From Hymenobacter aerophilus DSM 13606 (lineage in GTDB: Bacteria; Bacteroidota; Bacteroidia; Cytophagales; Hymenobacteraceae): 64,000 bases of DNA. The stretch covers positions 62,001-126,000 of the forward strand of contig NZ_KB907800.1 in the NCBI RefSeq assembly GCF_000382225.1, read 5' to 3'. Below the pieces are notes generated by a model, which ran no database searches, had not been told where the DNA came from, and saw only the letters and a program-made list of their open reading frames with translations. The translations under genes were made by a program, and so were the position numbers. Positions 28,993 to 39,500 of the stretch are shown here, piece after piece (positions within the stretch are counted from its first letter, which is position 1; each line of letters starts with the position of its first letter).

Positions 28993-29271
28993 TTAGCGCT
29001 TGCCTTTATCTTTCTTGGCGACGTGGCCGCGGAAGTTACGGGTCGGGGCAAACTCACCGAGCTTGTGCCCTACCATGTTCTCCGTGACATACACCGGGAT
29101 GAACTTATTGCCGTTGTGCACGGCGAACGTGTGGCCTACGAAGTCAGGCGAAATCATCGAGCGGCGCGACCAGGTCTTCACCACCGACTTTTTGCCGGAT
29201 TCTTCCATTGCCGTTACTTTCTTCTCGAGCCGGAAGTCAATGTACGGCCCTTTTTTCAGTGAACGTGCCAT
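28993..29271 (-). CDS. rpsS: 30S ribosomal protein S19
   Basis: 92 residues, the usual uS19 length. It is a head protein near the A-site finger and S13. It starts [19 protein letters not shown]; the block [20 protein letters not shown] and the end [19 protein letters not shown] are canonical. Confidence 0.98.
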   Translation of the reverse strand: MARSLKKGPYIDFRLEKKVTAMEESGKKSVVKTWSRRSMISPDFVGHTFAVHNGNKFIPVYVTENMVGHKLGEFAPTRNFRGHVAKKDKGKR

Positions 29272-29274
29272 TGC

Positions 29275-30102
29275 TTATTTCTTGCCTTTACGGTTGACGA
29301 TGAGCTGCTCGGAATACTTGTTCTTGTTACGGGTCTTCTGGCCTTTCGAGAAGATACCGTTACGGCTGCGTGGGTGACCACCCGACGACTTGCCTTCGCC
29401 ACCACCCATTGGGTGATCGACGGGGTTCATGGCAACACCACGAACGCGTGGGCGACGGCCCATCCAGCGGTTACGGCCGGCTTTGCCCAGACGAACGCTC
29501 ATGTGGTCGCCGTTGGATACCGTGCCGACCGTGGCCATGCAGGTAACGAGGACCATCCGCATTTCGCCGGAAGGCAGTTTCAGGGTGGCGTAGCGGTCTT
29601 CGCGGGCGACGAGCTGGGCGTAGGTGCCGGCCGAACGGGCCATGGCAGCGCCGGCGCCCGGCTGCAGCTCGATGTTGTGTACAATCGTACCCAACGGAAT
29701 TTCGCGCAGGGGCAGGGCATTACCTACCTCGGGGGCCACACCCGAACCCGAAACGATTACACTGTCGACGGCCAAACCGGCCGGAGCAATGATGTAGCGC
29801 TTCTCACCGTCGGCGTAGTGCAGCAGGGCAATACGGGCGGTGCGGTTGGGGTCGTACTCAATCGTCTTCACCGTGGCGGGCACCGAAGCCTTGTCACGCT
29901 TGAAGTCGATGATACGGTAACGGGCTTTGTGTCCGCCGCCCATGTAGCGGTTCGACATTTTGCCCGAGTTGTTACGGCCACCGGAGTTTTTAATTGGTGC
30001 CAACAGCGACTTCTCCGGCGTCGACGCAGTAAGCTCGTCGAAGGCCGGGGCGATGCGGAAGCGCTGACCCGGTGATGTTGGTCTTAGTTTTTTGAGTGCC
30101 AT
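29275..30102 (-). CDS. rplB: 50S ribosomal protein L2
   Basis: 275 residues. uL2 is required for subunit joining and peptidyl transfer. Motifs are [39 protein letters not shown] and the catalytic-region block [20 protein letters not shown] with its conserved His. Normal size. Confidence 0.98.
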   Translation of the reverse strand: MALKKLRPTSPGQRFRIAPAFDELTASTPEKSLLAPIKNSGGRNNSGKMSNRYMGGGHKARYRIIDFKRDKASVPATVKTIEYDPNRTARIALLHYADGEKRYIIAPAGLAVDSVIVSGSGVAPEVGNALPLREIPLGTIVHNIELQPGAGAAMARSAGTYAQLVAREDRYATLKLPSGEMRMVLVTCMATVGTVSNGDHMSVRLGKAGRNRWMGRRPRVRGVAMNPVDHPMGGGEGKSSGGHPRSRNGIFSKGQKTRNKNKYSEQLIVNRKGKK

Positions 30103-30139
30103 TACTCTTGCTTAAACTTTTGGCGGGAGATATACTGGC

Positions 30140-30427
30140 TTACAGGCCGCTGTAGAAGTCGATGATGTCGCCTTCTTTCACGGTAACCACGGCCTTTTTG
30201 CCGTGGGGGCGACGGCCCGAGATGGAGCCGCCTTTGGTGAACTTAGACTTCACCTTGCCAATCGTGCGCATGGTGCTGATGCTGGTGATGGTCACTCCGT
30301 AGAGCTGCTCAATCTCCTTTTTGATCTGCACCTTGTTGGCGTCGATGGCTACGTCAAAGGAATACTGGCCTTTGTCGTTGAGGCTGGTCGCCTTCTCCGT
30401 TACGATGGGTTTTTTCAGAATGCTCAT
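30140..30427 (-). CDS. rplW: 50S ribosomal protein L23
   Basis: 95 residues. uL23 lies at the tunnel exit and docks trigger factor and SRP. It starts MSILKKPIVTEKATSLNDKG and contains VAIDANKVQIKKEIEQLYGV. Its ATG overlaps the rplD stop by one base (TAATG), indicating coupling. Confidence 0.97.
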   Translation of the reverse strand: MSILKKPIVTEKATSLNDKGQYSFDVAIDANKVQIKKEIEQLYGVTITSISTMRTIGKVKSKFTKGGSISGRRPHGKKAVVTVKEGDIIDFYSGL

Positions 30428-31065
30428 TACTCAGCGCTGGTATAGAGTTGTTCCAAGGCCGTCAGACCATCCTCCGACAGCAGCAGCGTATCGGTGTTCA
30501 GCAGGTCGTGGGTGTTGAGGGCTACCGGAGTGGCCACGCTCACGCGCTGAATATTGCGGGCCGACAGGACCACGTTCTTTTCAACCGCGCCCGTTACGAG
30601 CAGGGTCTTTTTGCCGTTGTTCAGCTTCAGGCCGGCCAAGATGGCGGCGAAGTCCTTGGTCTTCACGGCCGACATGGTAATGTTTTCCACTACCGATACC
30701 TTGCCGTCCTGAGCCAGCGACGAGAGGGCCGACAGGCGGGCCAGACGCTTGGTTTTCTTGTTGAGCTTGAAGCCGTAGTCGCGGGGCTGCGGGCCGAACA
30801 TGCGGCCACCGCCTACGAATACGCCCGACTTCATGGAGCCGGCGCGGGCACCGCCGGTGCCTTTCTGCTTCTTCAGCTTCTTGGTAGTGCCGTGCACTTC
30901 GTTGCGCTGCTTCGACTTGTGCGTGCCCTGGCGCTGGTTGGCCAAGTACTGCTTCACGTCGAGGTACATCACGTGCTCGTTCGGCTCGAGGCCGAAGATG
31001 GCGTCGGACAGCGTAACCTTACGGCCGGTGTCTTCGCCTTTGCTATTGATTACTGACAGTTCCAT
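30427..31065 (-). CDS. rplD: 50S ribosomal protein L4
   Basis: 212 residues. uL4 reaches into the exit tunnel through an extended loop, visible here as QRQGTHKSKQRNEVHG then KKQKGTGGARAGS. In E. coli it also represses the S10 operon; no S10 leader was verified here. Normal size. Confidence 0.97.
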   Translation of the reverse strand: MELSVINSKGEDTGRKVTLSDAIFGLEPNEHVMYLDVKQYLANQRQGTHKSKQRNEVHGTTKKLKKQKGTGGARAGSMKSGVFVGGGRMFGPQPRDYGFKLNKKTKRLARLSALSSLAQDGKVSVVENITMSAVKTKDFAAILAGLKLNNGKKTLLVTGAVEKNVVLSARNIQRVSVATPVALNTHDLLNTDTLLLSEDGLTALEQLYTSAE

Positions 31066-31074
31066 CTTACTAGG

Positions 31075-31695
31075 TTATTTTTCCAGGACCACGAAAGAGT
31101 TCTTGGCACCGGGAATCGAGCCGCTCACCACGATGAGGTTTTTGTCGGCTACAATGCGCATAACCTTCAGGTTCTGCACTTTCACCCGGTCATTGCCCAT
31201 GCGACCACCCATGCGCATTCCTTTGAATACGCGCGAAGGCCACGAGCAGGCACCGATGGAGCCGGGGTGACGCGCCCGGTTGTGCTGGCCGTGCGTCTGG
31301 CCGCCCACACCGGCGAAGTTGTAGCGCTTTACAACGCCCTGGAAACCCTTACCCTTCGACGTACCTACTACGTCAACGAATTCGCCCTCCTCGAACAACG
31401 AGGTGTTGATTTCGCTGCCAGCGGCAAAGTTGGCGGCGTCGTCGGTGCGGAACTCAACGAGTTTTTTCTTGGGAGTGGTTCCGGCTTTAGCGAAATGACC
31501 GGCCAGTGGCTTGGTCGTGTTCTTCGCTTTCTTCTCGCCGTAACCGAGTTGGATGGCCAAATAGCCGTCCGTTTCGATGGTCTTAACCTGCGTCACTACG
31601 CACGGACCCGCTTCGATGAGCGTGCAGGGAATGTTCTTCCCGTCCGGAGTGAAGAGGCTTGTCATACCGATTTTTTTACCGATGATGCCAGGCAT
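31075..31695 (-). CDS. rplC: 50S ribosomal protein L3
   Basis: 206 residues. uL3 is an early 50S assembly protein with a long loop toward the peptidyl-transferase centre. It starts [40 protein letters not shown] and [20 protein letters not shown] are diagnostic. It is first in its probable transcription unit: rpsJ upstream ends in a terminator, and a promoter motif precedes this gene. Confidence 0.98.
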   Translation of the reverse strand: MPGIIGKKIGMTSLFTPDGKNIPCTLIEAGPCVVTQVKTIETDGYLAIQLGYGEKKAKNTTKPLAGHFAKAGTTPKKKLVEFRTDDAANFAAGSEINTSLFEEGEFVDVVGTSKGKGFQGVVKRYNFAGVGGQTHGQHNRARHPGSIGACSWPSRVFKGMRMGGRMGNDRVKVQNLKVMRIVADKNLIVVSGSIPGAKNSFVVLEK

Positions 31696-31759
31696 TCAAT
31701 TGGGGTTTTAAAAAAGACACACTCGAAAACGCCCGCGTGGCATTTTCGCAAATGGAGTG

Positions 31760-31767
31760 CAAAGCTA
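31760..31767 (-). promoter_or_regulatory. Candidate promoter of the rplC ribosomal unit
   Basis: The minus strand reads TAGCTTTG, a full TAnnTTTG match, 65 nt upstream of rplC. A CTTAGA sequence about 20 nt further upstream is a weak -33 candidate. It lies just past the rpsJ terminator. Confidence 0.6.
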
Positions 31768-31865
31768 GGGATTTGTAGCCGGAATATCTAAGGTGGCCCC
31801 GAAATATTTTCAGAGTTAGATAGTTAGGGCTCTGAAAGCCGCCTGTCATCCCCTACCCCGCTCAA

Positions 31866-31908
31866 CGCAAAAACGCCCCACCGGCTCCGAAGAACCAGTG
31901 GGGCGTTT
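31866..31908 (-). terminator. Rho-independent terminator after rpsJ
   Basis: A perfect 11-bp stem (31871-31881 and 31898-31908, AAACGCCCCAC) extends by four more pairs with a G-T. On the minus strand it is followed by TTTTTGCG. It lies 30 nt after the rpsJ stop. Confidence 0.88.
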
Positions 31909-31910
31909 GG

Positions 31911-31924
31911 GTTAGCTAGCTAAC
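31911..31924. repeat. Perfect 14-bp palindrome
   Basis: GTTAGCTAGCTAAC lies between the rpsJ stop and its terminator. It is fully self-complementary and could be a protein-binding site or chance. Confidence 0.6.
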
Positions 31925-31937
31925 GGAAATCCGGTCC

Positions 31938-32243
31938 TCAGACTTTGATTTCAACGTCAACACCGCTGGGCAGCTCCAGCTTCATCAGGGCATCTACAGT
32001 CTTCGACGAAGTCGAGTAGATGTCGACGAGGCGCTTGTAGGTGCAGAGCTGGAATTGCTCCCGGCTCTTCTTGTTCACGTGGGGCGAACGGAGCACGGTG
32101 AATTTTTCCTTTTTCGTGGGCAGGGGAATCGGACCGCTTACGATAGCGCCCGTAGCCTTCACCGCCGTCACAATCTTCTCCGACGATTTGTCCACCAAGT
32201 TGTGGTCGTAGGATTTGAGCTTGATGCGAATTTTCTGATTCAT
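31938..32243 (-). CDS. rpsJ: 30S ribosomal protein S10
   Basis: 101 residues. uS10 is a head protein that also partners NusB in antitermination. It starts [20 protein letters not shown] and contains [20 protein letters not shown]. It is grouped with fusA upstream and cut off from rplC by a terminator, so it belongs to the str unit rather than heading the S10 unit. Confidence 0.98.
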   Translation of the reverse strand: MNQKIRIKLKSYDHNLVDKSSEKIVTAVKATGAIVSGPIPLPTKKEKFTVLRSPHVNKKSREQFQLCTYKRLVDIYSTSSKTVDALMKLELPSGVDVEIKV

Positions 32244-32263
32244 GTCGATTAGTGAAAAGCGGG

Positions 32264-34408
32264 TTAGCGGATAGCGTTGCCCTTCTGCTTGGCGATGATA
32301 CCTTCGGCGAGGTTGTTCGGCACCTGGTCGTAGTGCGAGAACGTGAGCGAAGCCGAAGCCCGACCCGACGTAATCGTCCGCAGCGACGTTACGTAACCAA
32401 ACAGCTCTGACAGCGGAACGTCGGCCTTGATGATGTTCGCACCAGCCTTCGTGTCCATGCCCTTCATGATACCACGACGACGGTTGAGGTCGCCGGTTAC
32501 TGAGCCGGTGTACTCGTCGGGCGAAGCTACTTCTACAGCCATAATTGGCTCGAGCAGCTTCGGACCAGCCTGGCGGCCGGCTTCGCGGAAACCACCACGG
32601 GCGGCGAGTTCGAACGACAGGGCGTCCGAGTCAACGTCGTGGAAGGAACCGAAGAACAGACGCACTTTCATGCCCTCGATGGGGAAGCCGGCCAGCGGGC
32701 CGTTCTTCATCGCCTCTTCGAAGCCTTTCTGGATTGGCGCGATGAATTCGCGGGGGATTACGCCACCCGTGATATCGTTCACGAACTCCAGACCGGGTTT
32801 CTCCGGATCGGTTTCTTTCGGACCCAGCTCAAACACGATGTCGCCGAACTTACCGCGGCCACCGGTCTGCTTCTTGTAGGTCTCGCGGTGCTCAACGGTT
32901 TTGGTGAGTACCTCTTTGTAGGCCACCTGAGGAGCACCCTGGTTGATTTCTACCTTGAACTCCCGACGCAGACGGTCGATGATGATTTCGAGGTGCAATT
33001 CGCCCATGCCCTTAAGTACGGTCTGGCCCGTCTCGGGGTCGGTCTGTACCACCAGGGTGGGGTCTTCTTCCACAAGCTTGGCAATGGCCATGCCCATCTT
33101 GTCCACGTCGGCTTGCGTCTTGGGCTCGATAGCGTAACCAATAACCGGCTCAGGGAACGACATCGACTCGAGCACGATGCGCGACTTCTCGTCGGTCAGC
33201 GTGTCACCGGTTTTGATGTCCTTGAAACCCACGCCGGCCGCAATGTCGCCGGCCTGAATCTTGTCGATAGGGTTCTGCTTGTTGGAGTGCATCTGCATGA
33301 GGCGCGAGATACGCTCCTTCTTGTTCGTGCGGTTGTTGTGCACGTACGAACCGGCATCGAGCACGCCGCTGTAGCAGCGGAAGAAGCACAAGCGGCCCAC
33401 GAAGGGGTCGGTAGCAATTTTGAAGGCCAGGGCCGTGAAAGGCTCCGAGTTGTCGGGGTGACGCTCGATTTCCTCGCCGGTATCAGGGTTGGTACCGATG
33501 ATAGCAGGCATGTCGAGGGGCGACGGCAGGTAGGCCATTACGCCGTCCAACATCGTCTGTACACCCTTGTTTTTGAAGGCCGAGCCGCACATTACGGGCG
33601 AGAACTTCATGTCGATAACAGCCTGGCGGATAACGACCATCATTTCCTCGCGGGTGATGGAGTCCGGGTCGTCGAAGAACTTCTCGAGCAGGGCGTCGTC
33701 GTATTCGGCTACGCTCTCCACGAGCTTCTGGCGCCACTCAGCTACCGTGTCAACGAGGTCCTCAGGAACGGGGATTTCGCTGTACGATTTGCCTTGGGTC
33801 GAATCGTCCCACACAATGGCTTTGCCCGTGAGCAGGTCAACTACTCCTTTGAAGGTTTCTTCGGCACCAATCGGAATCTGGAGCGGCACGGGGTTAGCCC
33901 CCAGCTTCTCCTTGATTTCGTTTACGGCCTTGAAGAAGTCGGCACCGGCGCGGTCCATCTTGTTGACGAAGCAGATGCGGGGCACCTTGTACTTGTCAGC
34001 CTGACGCCATACGGTTTCCGACTGGGGCTCTACACCCGATACGGCGCAGAACAGCGCCACGGCGCCGTCGAGCACGCGCAAGGAGCGCTCCACCTCCACC
34101 GTGAAGTCCACGTGGCCGGGGGTGTCAATCAGGTTGATTTTGTACTGCTTGGTATCGTCTACCGGGTCGCCGTTGGCGTCGGTAGGGTAATTCCAGAACG
34201 TAGTAGTAGCAGCCGAGGTAATGGTGATACCCCGCTCCTGCTCCTGCTCCATCCAGTCCATCGTGGCGCCACCTTCGTGAACCTCCCCGAGTTTGTGGGT
34301 CTTGCCGGTATAGTAGAGAATACGCTCCGACGTGGTGGTTTTACCAGCATCGATGTGCGCCATAATCCCGATATTCCGGAGGTATTGCAGCTCTTTATTT
34401 ACAGCCAT
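32264..34408 (-). CDS. fusA: Elongation factor G
   Basis: 714 residues. It is the GTPase that drives tRNA-mRNA translocation and, with RRF, ribosome recycling. G motifs are visible: [18 protein letters not shown] (G1), [11 protein letters not shown] (G2), [14 protein letters not shown] (G3), [12 protein letters not shown] (G4). Domain IV begins near [20 protein letters not shown], and the C-terminus has [21 protein letters not shown] single canonical EF-G; Bacteroidota often have a second, divergent copy elsewhere. Confidence 0.98.
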   Translation of the reverse strand: MAVNKELQYLRNIGIMAHIDAGKTTTSERILYYTGKTHKLGEVHEGGATMDWMEQEQERGITITSAATTTFWNYPTDANGDPVDDTKQYKINLIDTPGHVDFTVEVERSLRVLDGAVALFCAVSGVEPQSETVWRQADKYKVPRICFVNKMDRAGADFFKAVNEIKEKLGANPVPLQIPIGAEETFKGVVDLLTGKAIVWDDSTQGKSYSEIPVPEDLVDTVAEWRQKLVESVAEYDDALLEKFFDDPDSITREEMMVVIRQAVIDMKFSPVMCGSAFKNKGVQTMLDGVMAYLPSPLDMPAIIGTNPDTGEEIERHPDNSEPFTALAFKIATDPFVGRLCFFRCYSGVLDAGSYVHNNRTNKKERISRLMQMHSNKQNPIDKIQAGDIAAGVGFKDIKTGDTLTDEKSRIVLESMSFPEPVIGYAIEPKTQADVDKMGMAIAKLVEEDPTLVVQTDPETGQTVLKGMGELHLEIIIDRLRREFKVEINQGAPQVAYKEVLTKTVEHRETYKKQTGGRGKFGDIVFELGPKETDPEKPGLEFVNDITGGVIPREFIAPIQKGFEEAMKNGPLAGFPIEGMKVRLFFGSFHDVDSDALSFELAARGGFREAGRQAGPKLLEPIMAVEVASPDEYTGSVTGDLNRRRGIMKGMDTKAGANIIKADVPLSELFGYVTSLRTITSGRASASLTFSHYDQVPNNLAEGIIAKQKGNAIR

Positions 34409-34416
34409 TGGGTCGA

Positions 34417-34511
34417 TAAGTGAATGAGTGAATCAGTGAATGTGCGCGGGGCGTGAATAGTTCAGTTCCTGAACCGGCGCGCCAGCCCACATTCGCTCAT
34501 TCGTCGGCTTA
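34417..34511. repeat. Word-repeat hairpin between rpsG and fusA
   Basis: Left arm 34417-34443 is built from AGTGAATGAGTGAATC-like words. Right arm about 34489-34511 is its imperfect complement and runs into the rpsG stop codon. The same architecture is seen at eno, rpsN and nusG. Confidence 0.7.
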
Positions 34512-34976
34512 GAAACGGAAGTGCGAGAAAGCCTTGTTGGCTTCGGCCATCCGGTGGGTGTCGTCCTTCTTCTTGACGGCGGCACCTTCACCCTTCGCGG
34601 CGGCAATGATTTCGCCGGCCAGCTTGTCCTTCATGGTTTTCTCACCACGACGACGGGCGTACTGAATCAGCCACTTCGAACCGACGGCAATGCGGCGGTC
34701 GGGGCGAACTTCGATGGGAACCTGGAAGGTAGCACCACCTACGCGGCGGCTCTTCACTTCTACGGTTGGCATCACGTTGTTGAGGGCTTTGCGCCACATC
34801 TCCACGCCGCTTTCCTTGGTGCGGGCTTCTACCAGCTCGCAGGCATCGTAGAAAATGGTGTAGGCCAGGTTTTTCTTGCCGTCATACATCATGTAGTTGA
34901 CGAACCGGGTTACCAGCGTCTCCTTGTACTTGGGGTCGGGCAGGAGGATGCGCTTCTTTGGTTTTGACTTTCTCAT
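34509..34976 (-). CDS. rpsG: 30S ribosomal protein S7
   Basis: 155 residues. uS7 is a primary binder in the 16S head near the E site. It starts [40 protein letters not shown] and the beta-hairpin region [17 protein letters not shown] are standard. Confidence 0.98.
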   Translation of the reverse strand: MRKSKPKKRILLPDPKYKETLVTRFVNYMMYDGKKNLAYTIFYDACELVEARTKESGVEMWRKALNNVMPTVEVKSRRVGGATFQVPIEVRPDRRIAVGSKWLIQYARRRGEKTMKDKLAGEIIAAAKGEGAAVKKKDDTHRMAEANKAFSHFRF

Positions 34977-35062
34977 GAGAGTAGAAATGGGTTGCTGTAG
35001 CGGGAAAGTGGGATAAGAACCATGTGCTATCCAGCACTTCGCACTACCTCACCCGGCTTCAA

Positions 35063-35485
35063 TTACTTTTTCTTCTTGGCGGGAGCACCTTTACCGGCCG
35101 CGGCTGCCTGACCGGGCTTGGGGCGCTTGGCACCGTACTTCGAGCGGCGCTGGGTCCGGCCGTTAACGCCGGCCGTATCGAGGGCACCGCGAATGATGTG
35201 GTAACGCACGCCGGGCAGGTCTTTCACCCGACCACCGCGAATCAGCACGATGCTGTGCTCCTGCAGGTTGTGGCCTTCGCCAGGGATGTAGGCGTTTACT
35301 TCTTTGCCGTTGGTGAGGCGCACGCGGGCAACCTTACGCATCGCCGAGTTCGGCTTCTTAGGCGTGGTGGTGTACACCCGGGTGCAGACGCCACGGCGCT
35401 GCGGGCACGAATCGAGGGCCGGCGACTTCGACTTAGTCGTCAGTTTCTCGCGGCCTTTTCGTACTAACTGGTTGATAGTAGGCAT
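35063..35485 (-). CDS. rpsL: 30S ribosomal protein S12
   Basis: 140 residues; the core is standard and a Lys/Ala-rich tail (about 15 residues ending APAKKKK) is added. uS12 monitors decoding. Streptomycin-associated sites are present in [19 protein letters not shown] and in [20 protein letters not shown], both wild-type-looking. First gene of the str unit, directly behind a strong promoter match. Confidence 0.98.
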   Translation of the reverse strand: MPTINQLVRKGREKLTTKSKSPALDSCPQRRGVCTRVYTTTPKKPNSAMRKVARVRLTNGKEVNAYIPGEGHNLQEHSIVLIRGGRVKDLPGVRYHIIRGALDTAGVNGRTQRRSKYGAKRPKPGQAAAAGKGAPAKKKK

Positions 35486-35535
35486 TTACGGAAATGGTTT
35501 GTCCAGGGAGGGTTCTCTCCCAAAAATTAGGCTTG

Positions 35536-35567
35536 CAAAGGTAGAAAGGTTGCGCGGCAATAGCAAA
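35536..35567 (-). promoter_or_regulatory. Promoter of rpsL-rpsG-fusA-rpsJ
   Basis: On the minus strand, TTTG (35567-35564), a 20-nt spacer, then TACCTTTG (35543-35536). This is a close match to the Bacteroidota consensus, about 50 nt before the rpsL start. Confidence 0.75.
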
Positions 35568-35612
35568 CGAGTTGAGATAGTTTGTTTTAGGAAGCCAGGA
35601 TGAGTGCTACCC

Positions 35613-35714
35613 GAACGTCATGCAGAGCGGAGCGAAGCATCTCGCGTCCTGACGTTGTAGTGAGTCCGGCAACATCAGCACGCGAGATGCTTCGCTCCGC
35701 TCTGCATGACGTTC
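35613..35714. repeat. Long perfect intergenic palindrome, GTCATGCAGAGCG type
   Basis: Arms of 35 nt (35613-35647 and 35680-35714) are perfectly complementary, starting GAACGTCATGCAGAGCGGAG. The 32-nt loop contains a further small inverted repeat (CTGACGTTG/CAACATCAG). Related to the elements at 5522 and 12354. The 313-bp gap here (35486-35798) holds only this element, the rpsL promoter and the next hairpin. Confidence 0.92.
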
Positions 35715-35737
35715 TATTACTGCCCGCCACCAAACAC

Positions 35738-35774
35738 AACAGCAGCTTCTACCGCTACAGTAGAAGCTGCTGTT
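35738..35774. terminator. Terminator hairpin after DUF3467 gene
   Basis: A perfect 14-bp stem (35738-35751 and 35761-35774, AACAGCAGCTTCTA) with a 9-nt loop lies 25 nt after the DUF3467 stop. T-rich tracts flank it, stronger on the plus strand. Confidence 0.7.
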
Positions 35775-35798
35775 TTTGCTTTCGGTTCAATCCGAGGC

Positions 35799-36146
35799 CT
35801 ACGCCTCCCCCATCGTACCGCCAAAGCCCATTGGGTACGCCGGCGTTTCCTGCTGGGCCTTGATGGAGCCGTTGGCCTGCTCGAACCGCTCGATGTTCTC
35901 CGCCAGCGCCGCCTGCAACCGCTTGGCGTGCTCGGGCGTGAGGATGATGCGCGACTTCACTTTGGCCTTGGGCACCCCTGGCATCAGCCGAATAAAGTCA
36001 ATCACAAATTCGCTGCTGCTATGTGCAATCATGGCTAGGTTGGCGTACTCGCCCTCGGCCATCTCCTCCGATAACTCAATGTTGATGGCGTTCGGGTCCT
36101 GCGGCTGGGCCGCGTCGGGGTTCTGGGGTTCGGTAGGTTGGTTCAT
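35799..36146 (-). CDS. DUF3467 domain protein
   Basis: 115 residues from ATG 36146 (MNQPTEPQNPD). A polar N-terminus precedes the DUF3467 domain: INIELSEEMAEGEYANLAMI, HSSSEFVIDFIRLMPGVPKA and SRIILTPEHAKRLQAALAEN. This is a short conserved domain of unknown function, common in Bacteroidota and often found near RNA polymerase genes, as here beside rpoC. It is cytoplasmic, with no membrane segment. Confidence 0.85.
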   Translation of the reverse strand: MNQPTEPQNPDAAQPQDPNAINIELSEEMAEGEYANLAMIAHSSSEFVIDFIRLMPGVPKAKVKSRIILTPEHAKRLQAALAENIERFEQANGSIKAQQETPAYPMGFGGTMGEA

Positions 36147-36224
36147 TGGTGTGAATTGGCTCAGAAATGTTAGAAACTCTTCTTTTACAGATAACAGTAA
36201 CAAGGCACTTCGTTCTCACATTCT

Positions 36225-36494
36225 CTAATTGCGAAGCCACGAGAACACTCTGTACAGTACAAATATTAACCCCATCAGCAGTGGTGAGATGAAGACAAAG
36301 AATGATAGGTTGTCATTTCCACCCCAAAATGGCATAGAAACGACAGCCAAAATCCAAGTAAGTATTAGCCCGACAGTCCGGGAAAACAAGTTTTTTCTTA
36401 ATGCCAGAAATAGGGCGAAGGCACATGCAGCAAAGAACACAAAAGTCAATACTGACTCTATAAAGCTGAAGCTAGCCGCATCAAATAGGAACAA
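36225..36494 (-). CDS. Small hydrophobic hypothetical protein in AT-rich patch
   Basis: 89 residues if translation starts at TTG 36494; there is no in-frame ATG before the hydrophobic segments and a TGA lies just upstream. The product has three likely membrane helices (SVLTFVFFAACAFALFLAL, VGLILTWILAVVSMPFW, FFVFISPLLMGLIFVLY). The DNA of about 36160-36540 is visibly more AT-rich than its neighbours, suggesting recent acquisition or a decaying gene. No family recognised. It sits between rpoC and the DUF3467 gene. Confidence 0.45.
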   Translation of the reverse strand: MFLFDAASFSFIESVLTFVFFAACAFALFLALRKNLFSRTVGLILTWILAVVSMPFWGGNDNLSFFVFISPLLMGLIFVLYRVFSWLRN

Positions 36495-36534
36495 GGCGTT
36501 AGTAATGATTCATTCGCGTCATGTAGCCAAAGCT

Positions 36535-36574
36535 AACAAAGAAAACCCCAGCCGAATCGCTCCGGCTGGGGTTT
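36535..36574 (-). terminator. Rho-independent terminator of rpoC
   Basis: A perfect 12-bp stem (36543-36554 and 36563-36574, AAACCCCAGCCG) is followed on the minus strand by TTTTCTTTG. It lies 22 nt after the rpoC stop. Confidence 0.88.
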
Positions 36575-36596
36575 CTCATTTACTCACTTCCGCAAA

Positions 36597-39500
36597 TTAC
36601 TCTGCCGAAACTTCGCGCTTGGCGCGCGAGGGACGCTTGGCAGGCGCAGCAGCCTCTTCAGCTTTGGCGGCCTGAGCGGCTTCCATCTCTTCCTTCGAGC
36701 CCACAATCTGGCGGGTGTACTCGCGCAGACCGGTACCGGCCGGGATGAGGTGGCCCACAATCACGTTCTCTTTGAGGCCCAGCAGCTCGTCGGCCTTGCC
36801 ACGGATGGCGGCTTCCGAGAGCACCTTGGTCGTCTCCTGGAAGGAAGCGGCCGAGATGAACGACTGGGTGCCCAACGAGGCCTGGGTGATACCCTGGAGC
36901 GTCGGACGGGAAACGGATGGCTGAGCGTCGCGCACTTCCACCAGCTGCAGGTCGCGGCGGCGCAGGCTGCTGTTCTCGTCGCGCAGGCGGCGAGCCGTCA
37001 CAATCTGACCGGGCTTGAGGTTGGTCGAGTCGCCGGCGTTGGTCACCACCTTCATGTCGATGATGGTGTCGTTCTCCTCCATGAAGATAATCTTGTCGAT
37101 TACCTGATGTTCGAGGAACGATGTGTCGCCGGCGTCGAGAATCACAACTTTCTGCATCATCTGGCGGACGACCACCTCGATGTGCTTATCGTTGATTTTC
37201 ACACCCTGCAAGCGGTACACTTCCTGAATCTCGTTCACGAGGTACTCCTGCACCGCGCCCGGACCCTGAATGCTCAGAATGTCGGACGGCGTAATGGCGC
37301 CATCGGAGAGCGGCGCACCGGCCCGGATGAAGTCGTTGTCCTGCACCAGAATGTGCTTGGACAGCGGCACCATGTACTTCTTCTTCACCCCGTCTTTCGA
37401 CTCGACGAAGATTTCGCGGTTACCACGCTTCACCGTACCGTAGGTTACCACGCCGTCGATTTCGGCCACTACGGCCGGGTTCGACGGGTTGCGGGCCTCG
37501 AACAGCTCGGTTACGCGGGGCAGACCACCCGTAATGTCGCGGGTTTTGCCCACGGCGCGCGGAATCTTCGCCAGAATCTGACCGGCCTTGATTTTCTGGC
37601 CGTTCTCCACGTTCAGGTGCGAGCCCACCGGGATGCTGTAGCCCTTCTGCCCCTCCTCGTCGCCCTTTTTGCCGGGGCGCACGATGATGGCGGGGTTCTG
37701 GTCCTTGGCCGACTTCGACTCGATAATCACCTTCTCGCGGTGGCCCGTCTGCTCATCCGACTCCTCGCGGTAGGTGATGCCTTCCGTGATGGCGTCGTAA
37801 ACAATGGTACCGTCGAACTCGGCCAGAATAACGGCGTTGTAGGGGTCCCAGTTGTTGAGTTCCTGGCCCTTCTCGACCTCCTGGCCCTCTTTCACGAGCA
37901 GGAACGAGCCGTAAGGCACGTGGTTCGAGATGAACACTTTGCCGGTGCCTTTCTCCACGATGCGGATTTCGCCCGAGCGACCCATTACCACGTTCACGGC
38001 CTCGCCATCGGCGCTGGCCGTTTCCACGGTCCGGATATCCTCGAACTCAATCACGCCCGCAAATTTGGCGCGGATGCTGGCTTCCACCGCAATGTTGGAA
38101 GCCGTACCACCTACGTGGAAGGTACGCAGCGTGAGCTGAGTGCCGGGCTCGCCAATCGACTGAGCGGCAATTACACCAACCGCCTCACCGCGCTGGACCA
38201 TGCGGCCCGACGACAGGTTGCGGCCGTAGCACTTGGCGCAGATACCGCGCTTGCTCTCGCAGGTCAGTACCGAACGGATTTCCACCGACTCGATGCTCGT
38301 GGCATCGATGCGGCGGGTGATTTCCTCGGTGATTTCGTCGCCGGCCGTCAGGATAACTTCGTCGGTGAGCGGGTCCACGATGTCGTGCACCGCCACGCGG
38401 CCCAGGATGCGCTCGGCCAGCGGCTCCACGATGTCCTCGTTATCCTTCAGCGCGAAGGTTTCGATACCGCGCAGCGTGCCGCAATCGGGCTCGTTCACGA
38501 TAACGTCCTGTGAAACGTCTACCAGACGACGGGTCAGGTAGCCGGCGTCGGCCGTTTTCAGGGCCGTGTCGGCGAGGCCTTTCCGGGCGCCGTGGGTCGA
38601 GATGAAGTACTCAATTACGTCCAGGCCTTCTTTGAAGTTGGACAGAATCGGGTTCTCAATAATCTCGCCTACCGAGCCTTGGAGCGACTTCTGCGGCTTC
38701 GCCATCAGACCCCGCATACCACCGAGCTGACGAATCTGCTCGCGCGAGCCCCGGGCACCGGAGTGCATCATCATGTAAATCGAGTTGAAGCCCTGGTTCT
38801 CCTTTTCGAGGCGACCCATGAGGGTTTCAGTGATTTGGTTGTTGATGCGCGTCCAGATGTCAATAACCTGGTTGTAACGCTCGTTGTCGGTAATCAGACC
38901 CATCTGGTAGTTCTGGGTTACCGCGGCTACGTCGGCCTGGGCCTGCTTCACCAGCTCATCCTTCTCCTTCGGAATCTGGATATCACCGAGGCCCATCGAC
39001 AGACCGCCTTTGTACGCCGACTGGAAGCCCAGCGTCTTGATGTCGTCGAGGAATTGCGCGGTGCGGGCCATGCCCGTGCGCTTGAACACCAGCGAGATAA
39101 TCTGCTGGAGCTTCTTCTTGGTCAGCAGCTCGTCCACGAAACCTACTTCGCGGGGCACGAGCTGGTTGAAGAGCACGCGGCCGGCTACGGTTTCGATGAT
39201 TTTCGTCACGAGGTTATCGTCCTCGTCGCGAATCTCGGTGCGCACCTTGATGTAGGCGTGCTTCGAGAGCTGGCCTTCGTTGATGGCAATCACCACCTCT
39301 TCGTCCGAGTAGAACACGCGGCCTTCGCCTTGGATGCTTTCGTCGTCGGTGCTGCGCTTGCCTTTGGTTACGTAGTACAAACCCAGAACCATGTCCTGCG
39401 ACGGTACCGCGATGGGCGCGCCGTTGGCGGGGTTCAGGATGTTGTGCGAGGCCAGCATGAGCATGGAGGCTTCTAGAATAGCGGCCGGGCCCAGGGGCAC

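Noticed and set aside
32639-34423. 594-codon frame antisense to fusA
   Set aside because: Same effect as over rpoB; EF-G on the minus strand has all its G motifs, and the antisense product resembles nothing.
36229-36675. 148-codon plus-strand frame across the rpoC terminator
   Set aside because: It runs through the rpoC terminator hairpin and into rpoC coding sequence, so it is unlikely to be expressed as a gene.
36750-38513. 587-codon plus-strand frame antisense to rpoC
   Set aside because: Shadow of rpoC; no start context and no recognisable domain.
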